From Cryptomeria japonica (lineage: Eukaryota > Streptophyta > Pinopsida > Cupressales > Cupressaceae): 64,000 nucleotides of DNA. The notes under the pieces were generated by a model, which ran no database searches, had not been told where the DNA came from, and was given only the letters and a program-made list of their open reading frames with translations. A program made the position numbers and the translations under genes. Location: the NCBI RefSeq assembly GCF_030272615.1, contig NC_081413.1, forward strand, positions 565,889,010 to 565,953,009, given 5' to 3'. Positions within the stretch are counted from its first letter, which is position 1. Each line of letters starts with the position of its first letter. This document shows positions 1-10,611 of the stretch, piece after piece.

Positions 1-288
1 AACTTGGTTTGGGTGGGGCTAGGTCAGGTGGCTCCTCTAGAGGTTGATGAGATAGAAATTATATTAGGATTTGAAAAAGATCACACTCATGGAACTTATT
101 GTGCGACTAATCTATTGCACTATTTGGGTAATGCATTCCAAATAGATACAGTTGCATACCATTTATATGTCTTGAAAGCATTTTATCCTAATGGCATTAA
201 AGTTCTTTCTCTATTTTCTGGTATTGTTGGAGCAGAGGTTGCTTTTCATCAACTTGGGATACAGATACAACACAACTTAAATGCATAG
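1..288 (+). pseudogene. DRM: DRM-type de novo DNA methyltransferase fragment
   Basis: The open frame matches the middle of plant domain-rearranged methyltransferases, which place de novo cytosine methylation under small-RNA guidance in the nucleus. In order it shows APLEVDEIEIILGF and HTHG, then LGNAFQIDTVAYHLYVLK, then GIKVLSLFSGIVGAEVAF. This is the rearranged DRM order, with the motif IX/X-like block before the SAM-binding motif I (FSGxGG). Motif I reads FSGIVGAEV, with Val where a conserved Gly is expected. The match ends after QLGI and the frame closes at a stop a few residues later. No further catalytic motifs follow, so this is a fragment or an exon cut by the window edge. The family is clear; the altered motif I and absent continuation favour a pseudogene. 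Confidence 0.65.
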
Positions 289-844
289 TTTAACTATCAT
301 TTTTGCTCTAACCCCCACTAGACAGAAAAATACAAGTTTGAAAATGACAGTTTAACTGTCGTTTTTAGATTTTATAGAAGCTAAAAAAAAAAAATTTAAA
401 TAGGGTTTGATCGAATGGGGGGTTAGATCAAACCCCTTAAAATATTAATTTTTATGGGCTTTGATCGAACCCGCAAACCCACCCGATGTTCGATCGAACC
501 CGGAGGGGGGGCTCACTCGAACCCCCCTAGTTTGTTTGAACCGCGCCCAATATAATTCTCCACTTTCACCAAATTCCTTCGTTGGCGAAAGTGGGAACCA
601 TTAATGTGGGATAGCCCATCAATATAGGAAGGACTAATATATGTGAAAAAAAAGAGGATTTATTTAAGGTGAACTCAAAAAATATATTTGATTTTCTAGA
701 GACTTTTTAGGATCTTCATTTTACTTTGGTTGAAAAAACTTCAACTAATTTGATTGAAAATGCTTCAGCTAATCAACACTTTTTACTTCCAAATTCTTCC
801 TACCTCCTACTGCTAGAAGTCCAAAATCCATCTCATGACTTCAG
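289..844. other. Non-coding stretch with TTGATCGAACCC motifs
   Basis: No coding signal is visible. Between about 400 and 545 a motif close to TTGATCGAACCC recurs, in part as inverted copies (GGTTTGATCGAATGGGG and TTAGATCAAACCCC). The rest is A/T-rich with homopolymer runs. Confidence 0.5.
560..594. repeat. Short perfect-arm hairpin
   Basis: CCACTTTC (560-567) pairs with GAAAGTGG (587-594), and CCAA (569-572) pairs with TTGG (582-585) across a single A/C mismatch, leaving a 9-base loop. It stands alone in non-coding DNA; no function is evident. Confidence 0.5.
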
Positions 845-1157
845 ATGTTATCTCAGGAAGAGTTTGGCGGACAACATAGAGCTCATTTGGTTGGTATTGA
901 TTTGAATATTATGGCTCTTGTTTTGAATGATGTTGTAGTTGAGAAATCTATACATTATGCTATGCCAATAGCCTTTAATTATATTGGAGTTAAAATGGTG
1001 TTACTTTGCCTTGAAAATAAAATCCTAGTCCATTGGGTCTTTGGCAAAACACTCTTAAAAAGAAGAAAAATATTTAAGAGAAAGAGAAAATGGCAATGCA
1101 ATCATTGATTGAATCTACTTGGTAATTCATACTTTAGATTCCCAATCACCTATCCTT

Positions 1158-1960
1158 AAAATTTATTGCTGCCTCATGGAATGCTAGGGATTTCAGTAGC
1201 TCCTGTTGTTAAAAGGTTGTTTGAGATCTCATCCAAATTCATAAACTTGACATTATTTTTGTGCAAGAAATAAATTTATCTATGGAAGACATGTTCAATA
1301 TGTTTTTTTTGTTGTAGAAAGACAGTCAATGCCAATTTGTGTGGGCGCATAAGGCTCTACAAGCCATTTATCTTGTTTGTAGGACCCTTGTTGAATTGCA
1401 CCTTCCTCTTGGTTAATGTGTAAGAATTATTTATCTTTGGTAAGTACATGTTTTGATTTTGGTAATTACATTTTATTATACAATGTTTATGTGCCAATAA
1501 AATTTCAAGGTAAGGTTTTTTGGTGGTCACATATTCATTTTCTTCATTCAATATTTTTTTTCTTCCTTAGATTTTGGTTGGCGACTTCAATAGTATTCAT
1601 TCTCTTGATGAGAAACTTGGGAACTTGAGTAGAATTGGTACTTCTTTAGCTTTGTTATGTGAAAATAATATTTTCTTAATCTTGTGAATATTCAACCAAG
1701 TGGAGGGATTTATACTTGTAACAATAGAAGATGCAACTTTGCTTCCATTTCAAATTATTTGGATAGGTTTTTAGTCCCAGCTGAATGGATTGGGAATAGT
1801 TCAAGATAACTTTCATCTAAAATTTTATAGTGGCGTGGTTCTAACCATTGGCCCACCAAATTCTCATATATTTTTTTGATTCCCTAAAAACCACCATTCA
1901 AGTTTGAATTAATGTGGCTTCATCATCAAACAATAAGAGAGAATGTGTCAATTTGGTGGT
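1158..1960 (+). pseudogene. LINE APE-type endonuclease remnant
   Basis: Read through frameshifts, the stretch gives the APE-like endonuclease that nicks target DNA for LINE integration. Visible blocks are FIAASWNARDF at the start, KRLFEI and KLDIIFVQEINLS near 1215-1280, VGDFNSIHSLDEKLGN near 1573-1625, and LDRFLVPAEWIGNSS followed by RGSNHWPTKF near 1760-1870. These correspond to the SWN, QET, GDFN, LDRxLV and SDHxP motifs. The QET glutamate and GDFN are kept. Stops and at least two frame changes mean it cannot be translated. The family assignment rests on motif order; the boundaries are approximate. Confidence 0.65.
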
Positions 1961-2835
1961 TGTAAGAAAAGGCTCCTATAGTATTACAATGTTTTCTTTT
2001 TTTAAAAGGATTCAATTTATTAAGTTTAAACTTAAACTATGGAAAAAATTTGGTTTTGGTAATATATTTTTGCAAAAGAAATAGGTGCAAGAAAAATTTA
2101 ATGAATCTTTTTTCTCAAATTGAAGAATTGGTTATGGCTAAAGAAAGACTTCTAGAGAAGCTCTCTCATTCAAAAGGTCTTTGCGAATGATAATTGTGAA
2201 AAGAGGTCTTTGGAAAGCAGAGGTCCAAGATTACATGACTTTAGGAGGAAGATCAAACTACTTCCTTTTCTCATAATTTAGTCAAAGATAAGATACAAAG
2301 CAATGTGATTTCCTCTATTTTCTCTTCTCAAGGTATTGAACTATCTTCTTTTCAAGAGATTAATGAAAAAATTATTTCTCCTTTCTCTTGTTTAAAGAAA
2401 GTGGTCATATATAAAGGAGAGATGAAAGGATTATTTTGAAAATCTATCCCTTCATTAATTACTACTTAAATGGATAATTAATCAATGGAACCTATCACAC
2501 TTTTATCCATGCTACTTCTCTCCTTGAATTCTAGCCTAGCTTGGGTTGACCTCCTTCTGTGGCTTCAATTTTGCTAGGTACTTGGCATATAGGTCATATT
2601 GTCATTCTTTAACAAATTTGGTTGGAAATAAATCATCAACATTCCAAGATTATTAGAGTTTTAATGGGTACATTTGGCAAAAGGTTTTGGATCCAATTAA
2701 ATAAATTTTATTAGCTAAATGCTCTATGGAGGTTGTCCTATCAACTTCCAACAATTTGATTTTTGGGTATTCTAATATTTCTACTAATCCTAATTCTAGG
2801 ATTAAATCTTCAAATAAGGTGAATAAAGCTAGTAA

Positions 2836-3262
2836 ATGGTCTCCTCCTCCATTGAGAATTTTAAAATTTATGCTGATGGTTCGTCACAAGGTAATCTAGG
2901 AGTTGTAGGAATTAATGGAGTTGGGAGGTATAGCATTGAGTTGGTTAACTTCTTTTTCTCTTCAACTATGGGGACTAGTACTAATAATCTAATGGAGGCT
3001 TCAATTGTCCTTTTGGCTATGGAAAGATCTTGTGAACTAGGTCAGACAATGTTATATGTGAGATTGATTCCATGGTTTTGACTTCCTTTTTGATTAATGA
3101 AATTTTTTTAACATCTTCTTGAAGGTTGTCTTTGTATGTGGAGCAAATTCTTTACCCGTCACAAAATTTTGATTTCATCTCTTTGATTCTTATTCTTAGA
3201 GAGGGGAATGTTTTTATTGATTATTTGGCTAAATGGGCACATAATGTTAATCGTGACTGAAT
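2836..3262 (+). pseudogene. LINE RNase H domain, frameshifted
   Basis: The first 81 codons are open and match the RNase H domain at the C-terminus of many plant LINEs, which removes RNA from the RNA-DNA hybrid. FKIYADGSSQGNLG carries the first catalytic Asp, and TNNLMEASIVLLAME carries the Glu. A frameshift near 3055-3065 then moves the third acidic motif (VEIDSMVLTSF) to another frame. The tail LILREGNVFIDYLAKWAHN (about 3190-3245) is the conserved REGNxxAD/LA block, with Ile-Asp retained. All catalytic positions can be traced but not in one frame. Confidence 0.75.
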
Positions 3263-3497
3263 GCTGTGGACTGGCGATCCCTATCTTCATATCAATCTCT
3301 TCAACTCCTAGAACCCCTTAAGAATAATTTGGGTTGATGGTTTATATTTTTATTTAGCTTGTATGAGCCTTTCTAGTTTTGTAAATTCCTTTGAGTCCTT
3401 GAGGTGGTGGGTCTGTAGTAAACTTCCTTAGATTTTTACTCTATGGGCCTCAATGACAATGATTGTTGTTTGGAAATATTTATTTATTTATTTTTAC

Positions 3498-4274
3498 TTA
3501 AAAATCAATAGATTTACCCTTTTTGCCAAAATAGAAAAGAAAAATCTTATTTTGGCGAAGATTTCTTATTTCTTCAATCATCCTGTAAGTTCTGTAAAAA
3601 TCTTGCCCAGAAAAATTTCTTGGGATGCGATATGGTATATGGAATTCCTCAAACTCTACCGGACCCACACAAAATTTTGTTCTTTCTCGAAACATCTGAA
3701 AGGTAGCTTGAAAATCTTGCAAAGAAAGATTTGGGAAAGTCGTGGAACTTTCAGCTCATGCTTCAAACATCCCATAAATGCAAGAAACATATTCCAGTGC
3801 CAAAGCATCTTCGGTTTCCGAAACTGTGGAGGCCAAGAGTTTTGCTGAACGCACTCGATCGGGGTGAAGTAAAATAAGCCCCCGTAATTTGGACTCAAGC
3901 ACTTCCAAACCTTTATCAGATGTCCGCCTAATGGCAATAAGGATGCAGCTCTGCTTAAATCCAATGAAAAAGATCCAATCTTCAGGTTGTAAACCCTTAT
4001 CTTCAATTACTTGCCGCCATCATTTATCCAGAGCGTAATATCCTGCTCTCTCGATGTAACCTTCCTCTGCCAATTTATGTGTACAATAGATACTCCATGC
4101 ATTCATTCTTTCATCCAGAAATATGCATTTAATCCCTGGTTGAAACGCAGGGAAATAATTGGATGGGAGATGTTTTGGAATTCGACAAATATGTTTGCTC
4201 AGCTCCGATGTTGTCATGCATTTGCAGAAAAGGACTTGTGGATCATCAGCGTGAAATGCTCCGCCACCGGACAT
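3498..4274 (-). pseudogene. B3 DNA-binding domain gene, broken by stops
   Basis: Reading the minus strand from an ATG at 4274 gives a B3 domain, the plant-specific DNA-binding fold of ARF, LAV, RAV and REM transcription factors. LFCKCMTTSELSKHICRIPK (about residues 15-34) is the first strand and helix; FPAFQPGIKCIFLDE and AWSIYC follow, then IERAGYYALDK, a TGA at 4020-4022 and WRQVIEDKGLQPEDWIFF. That stop falls where B3 domains usually have a Gly before Trp, consistent with a GGA-to-TGA change. After the stop the same frame runs on, with a second TGA at 3756-3758, to about 3498. The region beyond the B3 domain has no recognised domain. It is most like REM-type proteins, but the subfamily is uncertain. 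It is wedged between two LINE fragments and could be an old retrocopy or a decayed gene. Confidence 0.7.
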
Positions 4275-4794
4275 GCTGTAATATGGCTCTTCAACTCTCT
4301 CTTATGTCTCTTTCTTCCTGCAATATTTTCAGCTGCTAGGAGCTAATACCATGTAGGTGACAGATGCTAGGCTGAACATTACAAAATAATGTTGTTATTT
4401 TCTACTTATTTTCTTCCTCCATATCACTATTCTAGATTTTTTAATTCGCATGGTTTATTATGTCTTTATTTAGGTTTGAGAGATCATTTAGATTGATGTT
4501 CCATCTATTCATCTATTTTTTATTTTGTTTCATACATATTTTTCTTTCTAGGTAACTCTCCATTTCTTGCAACCTTAGGCCATTTATCAATCTTCATGTT
4601 GTCTTTTTTCTTAGTTAACATAGTAAGATGGTTGCAGGACTTGCTTTTAAAGGGAAATTTCCTACATATTCTAGGATTAATTTATCAAAACTTGAAGCCT
4701 TGATTCTAGAATTTCTATTAATTATAGCTACTTTTGGATATTTATTATTTACCTTAATTTTAAACTTGATATTCCACTAGTACATACTTTGCAA
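4275..4794. other. A/T-rich spacer, nothing recognised
   Basis: Short frames only, no repeat structure or motif seen on either strand. Confidence 0.4.
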
Positions 4795-5300
4795 CTATTT
4801 AACACCACCAATTTGACAAGTGAACCAATGTCCCACATCTATATTTCCTATGCTTCTTTGAAGCGAGTAAAGAGATATCCATCCATCTTGTATCCTTCTC
4901 ATTCTATATGTGTTCCAAATCATTTTAATGTGAAAGTTGAGGCCAAAATATTTGTATTCTAACACTAATTTAAGCAAATTTCCTTCAAATTGAAACTACA
5001 AATTATTCTTCAATCTTTAAAAAAAAAAATTCATAAATTTGGTTTTATTGATATTCACTTAAATCTTTAAGTTTTTATAAATGATCTCTAAAGCCAACAA
5101 GTAGTTTCTCTAATCTCGGGTCATTTCTACCTTTAGAATTAGGTCATCAACATAGATCAAGAGTTTCACCACACAATTAGTTAAGTGGAACTCATCCCCT
5201 CTAGATTTGTCTATCAATCATCATTCCTTATCAATGTATGTCCCAAAAAAACTGAAAGATAGAGGGTAAACCTACTTGAAGCCTACAAAACTCCCAAAAA
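4795..5300 (-). pseudogene. LINE reverse transcriptase fragment
   Basis: The minus strand encodes pieces of a non-LTR RT palm in order: GLPSIFQFFWDIH (about 5270-5230, the counterpart of the QGCPLSPTLFGIYID block), LLIYVDDLIL (about 5175-5145, the catalytic box with both Asp kept), VNINKTKFM (about 5055-5030), and EYKYFGLNFH with the tail RMRRIQDGWISLYSLQ (4960-4850). The spacing from the catalytic box to VN-KTK-M-F and YKYLG is typical of L1-type LINEs and not of copia or gypsy RT. Several stops and frame changes are present. It may be the RT lost from the neighbouring plus-strand LINE, but it is inverted and the relation is unproven. Confidence 0.6.
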
Positions 5301-6818
5301 GTTCAAACAATCCTACTTGAATTTTGAATCCAGTGTTTACTTATCCATTAAATCTATATGAGTTGATGCACTTTCACTCTTAGCTCCTCTATTATAATCT
5401 ATAATTTTATCCTCAAAGAGAGTACCTTACTTATCAAGACATTTGAATACAACATGATGTTATTCACTTCCTTAATGATATGTCAACTAATACTACATTA
5501 AGTAAAGATGAGACATTGAAAGATGATAAAATTTATGATACTCATAAGAACAACCTAATGAAAGAGGGCTCCCTTACCTCCCAAATGGACATGAATACTA
5601 GTAATAAATATTTGCATCCTTCCATAATGATAAATCCTTATTCATGTATAAATCTTTTTGGTACTTAAAACTATGCTTACACAACAAATTTTAATGAGGT
5701 TTATGATGAAAGTCCTTCCCTATTAGAGTTGAATTCTCATTATAATTTTAGTTTTAATATTCTTTCTAAACAAGGATATAAGGGACATGGTCTTGAACAT
5801 ATGGAATAAGGAATTAAGGTCCCTATAGATCCCACACCTCATTAACATACAGAAGGCATAGGATTCCATACTTATCCTTTTTCCCCATCTCTTCCTTCAT
5901 TCCCTCCAAAGATTCCTTAATATGACATGGGAATAGTGCCAAACAATTTTCCTTCATCAAGATAAGACCAATTTTTTAAGACTCTTCAACAACCATTTGA
6001 TCATTCTTCCACCTTTGAAAAATCATGAAATTTGACGAGGTGACCATACAAATTTCTTCTTTTGTTCTTATAACTACATGTATTATCATACAACTACTAA
6101 TTGCAGAACCTTTAAGAGAGAAGTTATAAAAATTGTTTATAACGGTGCCATTCTTATAACATGTGACATTGTCCTTTTTATTCATTCAGTTTCTCATGTA
6201 ATTGGATAACATTTTTTGTATTACGTTGCTCCTCATGGTCATACAATCTAATGTAAAATAACACTTACGTAGAAAAATAATAACCTATATTATAATTACT
6301 CTTTTCTATACACGAAGAGGTAGGAGTAGTTTAAAACATGTCTCTTTATCATAAGTCCACTTTCCACTTGTTAAGATGTATCTTTTATTAATATTTCCTT
6401 TCTTGCATAGAATTGAAAGGAAACTTGTAGCTTCATATAGATAATTTCCACGTAACCCAATTCAGAAATCATAGAAAATAAACACTTAGAATCCATATGC
6501 AAAGAATAGATAATATATCCATCAAAGATGACACAAATTGTTGGAAGCATGAGCTTGTATTGTTGTCATTGATGTTAAACCTGGTTATTCTGATAGATGT
6601 TGATCTAGATATGCTCTTGGTTGTTGCATATTGTGTTTTGTGTTGATATGAATGTTTTTGGCTATGGGTTGTGTGCACCGATATGGTGTGCAAAAAATTG
6701 GACACACAAAAAAAGTTGAAAAAACAGCAACCACATTCGCGGTTATAAAATTTCAAAAAATCCCGTACGCGGTTAGGTTCGTTGTGCCCAAGCCTAAAGG
6801 GAAAAAACCACATACGCG
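5301..6818. other. A/T-rich spacer, no recognised gene
   Basis: No domain was recognised on either strand. At 6539 the text TGTTGGAAGCATGAGC resembles the first bases of a copia-type LTR, but no matching end or internal region was found, so no element is called. Confidence 0.4.
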
Positions 6819-6895
6819 GTCCTTTAGGAAATAAGACCACGTACATGGTCCTCTAGGAACTAGGACCTCGTACATGGTCTTAGTTCCTAAAGGAC
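6819..6895. repeat. Imperfect 30-bp inverted repeat with CGCGGT/CATGGT motifs
   Basis: The left arm 6819-6848 (beginning GTCCTTTAGGAA) matches the reverse complement of the right arm 6866-6895 at about 26 of 30 positions. Around it (about 6740-6880) the motif AC(A/G)TACGCGGT or ACGTACATGGT recurs five times. It lies 5' of unknown gene copy A and could form a hairpin in its leader. Confidence 0.6.
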
Positions 6896-7147
6896 TGCAT
6901 ACACTGTTGTTAATAAATTGTTTTTTTCACTATCAACTGTATCATTTTACCCCACGACTGAGAGAAAGTTTGAGCATTTTTTCCTTCCAAACTACGCACG
7001 GGCTCCATTTTTTTACACCCAGACGCCATAGAAAGAGGTCGGTTATACATTTTTTGTTTTTCTTGCACATTTGATAAATTTTATTTATGTTTCCAATTTA
7101 AATTTGTTGATTTTGATTTTTTTTTTTAAAATTGTTACCAATATCAG

Positions 7148-9450
7148 ATTCTGAAAATCCAGAACCACAACAAGATGCACGTCAAAAATCACAAGAAAAC
7201 CCTCAGGATACACCTCCAATTCCTCCTTTAGACCGTACAACTACACGGGAGGATTTTCTTAATTAGTTAGAACAAAACATTGCTAAAATAACTAGACTGA
7301 TTAATAGATTGAAAACATTTGAGCTTGAGCATCATTTATCCCTTACCACTAGCCTAGAAACATTGGCTAGTGGTACCACTGCAGTTTCGAGTCAGATTAC
7401 AAAATGGGGAAACTATAGGGATAGGCGTCACGCTTATTATGCTGATGGGTTATCATATGATGCGGTGAAAAATAAAAACATAAGTAAAGCACAAATATGT
7501 GATCTTTTCGTTGATCCTAGAACTGGTGAGTCCTTACCTCTTAATGCAAAGAGGTTTCACATACATTGGTGTACCAATGTGCAAATGAAGAATCTTTTTT
7601 GGAATAGGTGGTGGATGCTCTTTGACGAACCACCTTGTAATAATTTTGAGGTTCCATTATATTTTTTGAGGAAAGTATATTGTGAGTTTGTCCTCAATGA
7701 GCAGCCTAATTATTTTGATATGAGAGAGTTCCATTGTAGAGGTGGCGACTCTGCCCAAGATAGACTTGGAGCTTGTAGGGTAATAGACCCGCAGAGTCAT
7801 TGCCCCCTAGCACCCAAACCCAAGGTGCATACAAAGGTCCTAGTAGCCCTAAAAGAGTCGATGGAGCTACAAAATCTTCAGACGACCACAACATTGACTA
7901 ATGTGATCATCCAACATGGGACATAGTTATCACACCCTCTTGGCCCGGACGATGATCCATTAGATGAGGCAACTGGCATTGGTCAACCCATTGAGCATGT
8001 GTGTCCTACTTGCTCAGGCATATGCACAGGGATGGATGTCGAGGCCAATGAAGATGGTTTCATGTCCCATCTATGCATGATTTGCGAGAGCAGATGTCAA
8101 ACCTGCATGACTGAGGACATGACCCTGACGGATGAATTGTTGGACATGTTGCTTGCAAGTCAGCCACAAACATAGGTTTGTTGATTTGAATTCGTAACAT
8201 TTTATTTATCAGACACTTAAAATTTGTAATTGTAAATGAATTTTCATTTATAGATCAATTTAAATTGATACAAACAATATGCATTTTAGGATGTAGCAAC
8301 GGGTGTTAATACACCATCTGATATTCCTCCTGCAATTATTGCAACTGCAACTTCGACACTTGGGGTATAAAATTTGCAACATGTTAAAATAGAATAGAAC
8401 TTTGAATTCAAAAAAAATTATAAGATATACTAACTCTCTTTAATGCTTGACAATTTTTTGTTTTGTAGGTGTTGACAGGGGACCAAATGTCCCAGATTGA
8501 TGATGTCACTCTCTTAGTGATCGATTTTGGCCTACAAAGCTACGCAGTATCATATTTTGTACACCTTATTTTATGTATTCCTTTGATGGAATAAGCAAGT
8601 CATTTAATTTTAGGTTTGTTAAATTATGTTTAATATTATGTACTAATATCTCTTGTGTTAATTTTATTTGTTTTAGGGTACCCCCTCTGTGTCTAGGCCT
8701 CATCCTCAGTGAAAGAAATCCTTGACGATGCCTAAACATGGGAAGCAGGTAATTCAACACATTTTTAAATGTACAATTGTTTGAAAAGGTTGTTATTGTC
8801 TTAGTTGGAATTGGTAGATTGATTAGTGTTTTTGGTCTATTTTATATACAATAGCCATTGGGCTTTGTAGATTTATTGAATGCACTTGATACACCCGAGG
8901 ATCGAGAGAGGGAAGAGGTATGTATCTCTACTTTATTTTCTTGATTTGATGATTATATGCACGTGTACATGTGAACTTGTGGTAAATTATAATCTTATAT
9001 TTTTTTATATAGGAAATATCCATAGCTACTTCATCAATGGTGAGCCCTCCTCCGTGTACTAGAGAAGCATCTCAGGCTTCGATACACCTTTGTTTTATAT
9101 ATTGCATTAATTGTATTTAACCTACAATACTTATCATTATATTAATTGTATTTAATCTTTAATCATTTTTTGTATAGGTAATAGCCACAATTGATCCAAC
9201 AATGACAAGCACTCCTCACACTACTGGAGAATCATCTAAGGCTCCAATACACTTGTGTTCTCTATATTAGAGATTTTTAGTGTTTTTTATTTATATATGT
9301 TAGTACATTGTATTAATTTTATTTAATCTACAATAGGCCCCTTCGCAGTTCACCCATAACTTAGATTCTTTCAACTTTGTGTTCAAGAAGACTCCTAAGA
9401 CTGACAAGGAGAAGAGAAAGAAGACAGTAGATCCTAGATCAACAGATGAG
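7148..9450 (+). pseudogene. Unrecognised multi-exon gene, copy A (exons 1-8 visible)
   Basis: I do not recognise this family. After an acceptor (ATATCAG at 7141-7147) a large exon runs to about 8175. It gives an acidic/proline-rich start (PQDTPPIPPLDRTT) and a helical part, then a block with FWNRWWMLFDEPP, PLYFLRKVYCEFVL and NYFDMREF. A Cys-rich end follows, with CPTCSGICTG and HLCMICESRCQTC, a likely zinc-binding motif. TAG at 7264 and 7924 interrupt it. Small exons with good splice sites follow at 8290-8364, 8469-8546, 8677-8748, 8855-8917, from 9013, from 9178, and 9337-9450. The last of these ends in KTDKEKRKK and a donor GTAATC. Copy B (41880-43715) shares the exon order, so the structure is real. 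The terminal exon is at 31911-31975, separated by the Tat1 insertion. Function is unknown. Confidence 0.6.
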
Positions 9451-9490
9451 GTAATCTACATTTCAACTGCAAAGAAATTATGGTTAAATG

Positions 9491-9495
9491 CATAG
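9491..9495. repeat. Tat1 target-site duplication, left copy (CATAG)
   Basis: CATAG directly precedes the element end TGTCATGCC. The same five bases follow the other end (TATACA) at 31838-31842, the size expected for Ty3/gypsy integration. Confidence 0.85.
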
Positions 9496-10592
9496 TGTCA
9501 TGCCTATGAAGTGTGATACCTGTGATACCTATAGCTGCAACACAAAACACTCAATAGATCATTACAAGCATGACTAATGAATTTAAAGCAAAGAAAGATA
9601 AAACCATAGCTAAGCAATCTATCACCTCCTAGTAAATGCGAGTATGAATTTTGCTCTCAGATCTGGTTAGACAAATTCTAGTGACTTGACTACACCTAGA
9701 TGGAGGATTTAAATGGTAAATGGTGCATTTAAGCTAGCAACGATAATGATTAAGCTATATGATTCCATGATTATGCTAGAAAATTTGCTAAAATGATGCA
9801 ATTAAGCTATGATAACAATGCTCAAATGATAAACTAAGATTGCATATGCTTATAGTAACAATGCCTAAAATGCAAATGACATGGGATCATTATTGCTCCA
9901 AAATGGGGTATATTTATAGGATTTCCAAGGCTAGAGGTGAGGTGGCAGGAATCAATGGTCAAGATTAAGTCCGAAGATATCACTGGTGAAATTGGAGGAG
10001 GTTGGCAAAGAGGTTGGATGAAAGGGAACATGTGTCATCTTTATGGTGACAAGTGTCAAGAGGCTTCTAGAAGAGGTTGGATGAAAGGGAAAATTTGTCA
10101 TCTCTATGGTGACAAGTGTCAAGAGGCTTCTAGAAGAGGGGACGTGTGGCCCAAGAATCCCATGTCTCAACGAGAGAGTATCCACACCATAGGAGATTAG
10201 GATAAGGAGGTTAGGATGTGCAAGCTAAGGTAGGTTTAATTAAACCTAGGGTTAGATGGAATGGGTTAGGTCAAGTGGTTAGAAGTTAGGAGGCATGTGG
10301 GTAATTTGAATTTAAAATTCAAATAAGACTAATTAATTCTCAACAGCTCATAAATTGATTTGTTTTAATTAATTAGGAGATTAGAAGAAATGAATTTGAT
10401 GGGTAAGAATTAATTAATCAAAGGGGATTATTGAAATGAAACTATTAAATAAATCCTTAAATTTATTAATAAGTAGATGAAAAGGGAGGATTTAATAAAA
10501 TTCTTGATGAATTCAATTAAATTGGGGAAGGGGATTAATTAAATAATTGCTTATTTAATTAATTATCTTCAGGCCATTTTTAGGAGTATACA
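9496..10592 (-). repeat. Tat1 3' LTR
   Basis: 1097 bp, aligned end to end with 30710-31837. On the plus strand it starts TGTCATGCC and ends GAGTATACA. It contains a 63-bp tandem duplication at 10011-10137 (unit beginning AGGTTGGATGAAAGGG), which is also in the other LTR. By eye the LTRs differ at several percent of positions (about 7 in the first 98 bases), so the insertion is not recent. Confidence 0.88.
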
Positions 10593-10611
10593 TTTTGCCC
10601 CTCTTTGAAGC
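10593..10611 (-). promoter_or_regulatory. Tat1 polypurine tract
   Basis: On the minus strand the bases before the 3' LTR read GCTTCAAAGAGGGGCAAAA, a purine-rich tract where plus-strand DNA synthesis would start. The same tract lies next to the Tat2 3' LTR (52454-52470). Confidence 0.75.

Larger units (their letters stand above)
1158..3262 (+). mobile_element. Degenerate LINE (endonuclease to RNase H, RT core missing)
   Basis: Fragments of a plant L1-type non-LTR retrotransposon lie in the expected order on the plus strand. First comes an endonuclease (from about 1158, SWNAR then KLDIIFVQEI), then a spacer that resembles the region before RT (about 2000-2400, with NVISSIFSSQGIEL), then a C-terminal RNase H (2836-3262). 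The polymerase core with its YADD box is absent, so about 1.5-2 kb has been lost. The region between about 2430 and 2800 has W/P-rich scraps consistent with the RT-RNase H linker (KWSPPPLRILKF just before RNase H). Many frameshifts and stops show an old dead copy. The 3' end is not sharply defined, and no clean target duplication or poly-A tail was found. Confidence 0.7.

Noticed and set aside
845-1108. Possible LINE ORF1 remnant
   Set aside because: It lies just before the endonuclease, but its 87 residues show no zinc knuckle or other ORF1 motif.
5100-5200. Copia RT from the YVDD-like box on the minus strand
   Set aside because: The following VN-KTK-M and YKYFG blocks fit LINE RT and not copia.
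6539-6700. Start of a copia LTR (TGTTGGAAGC)
   Set aside because: Only the first bases look right; no end, partner LTR or internal part was found.
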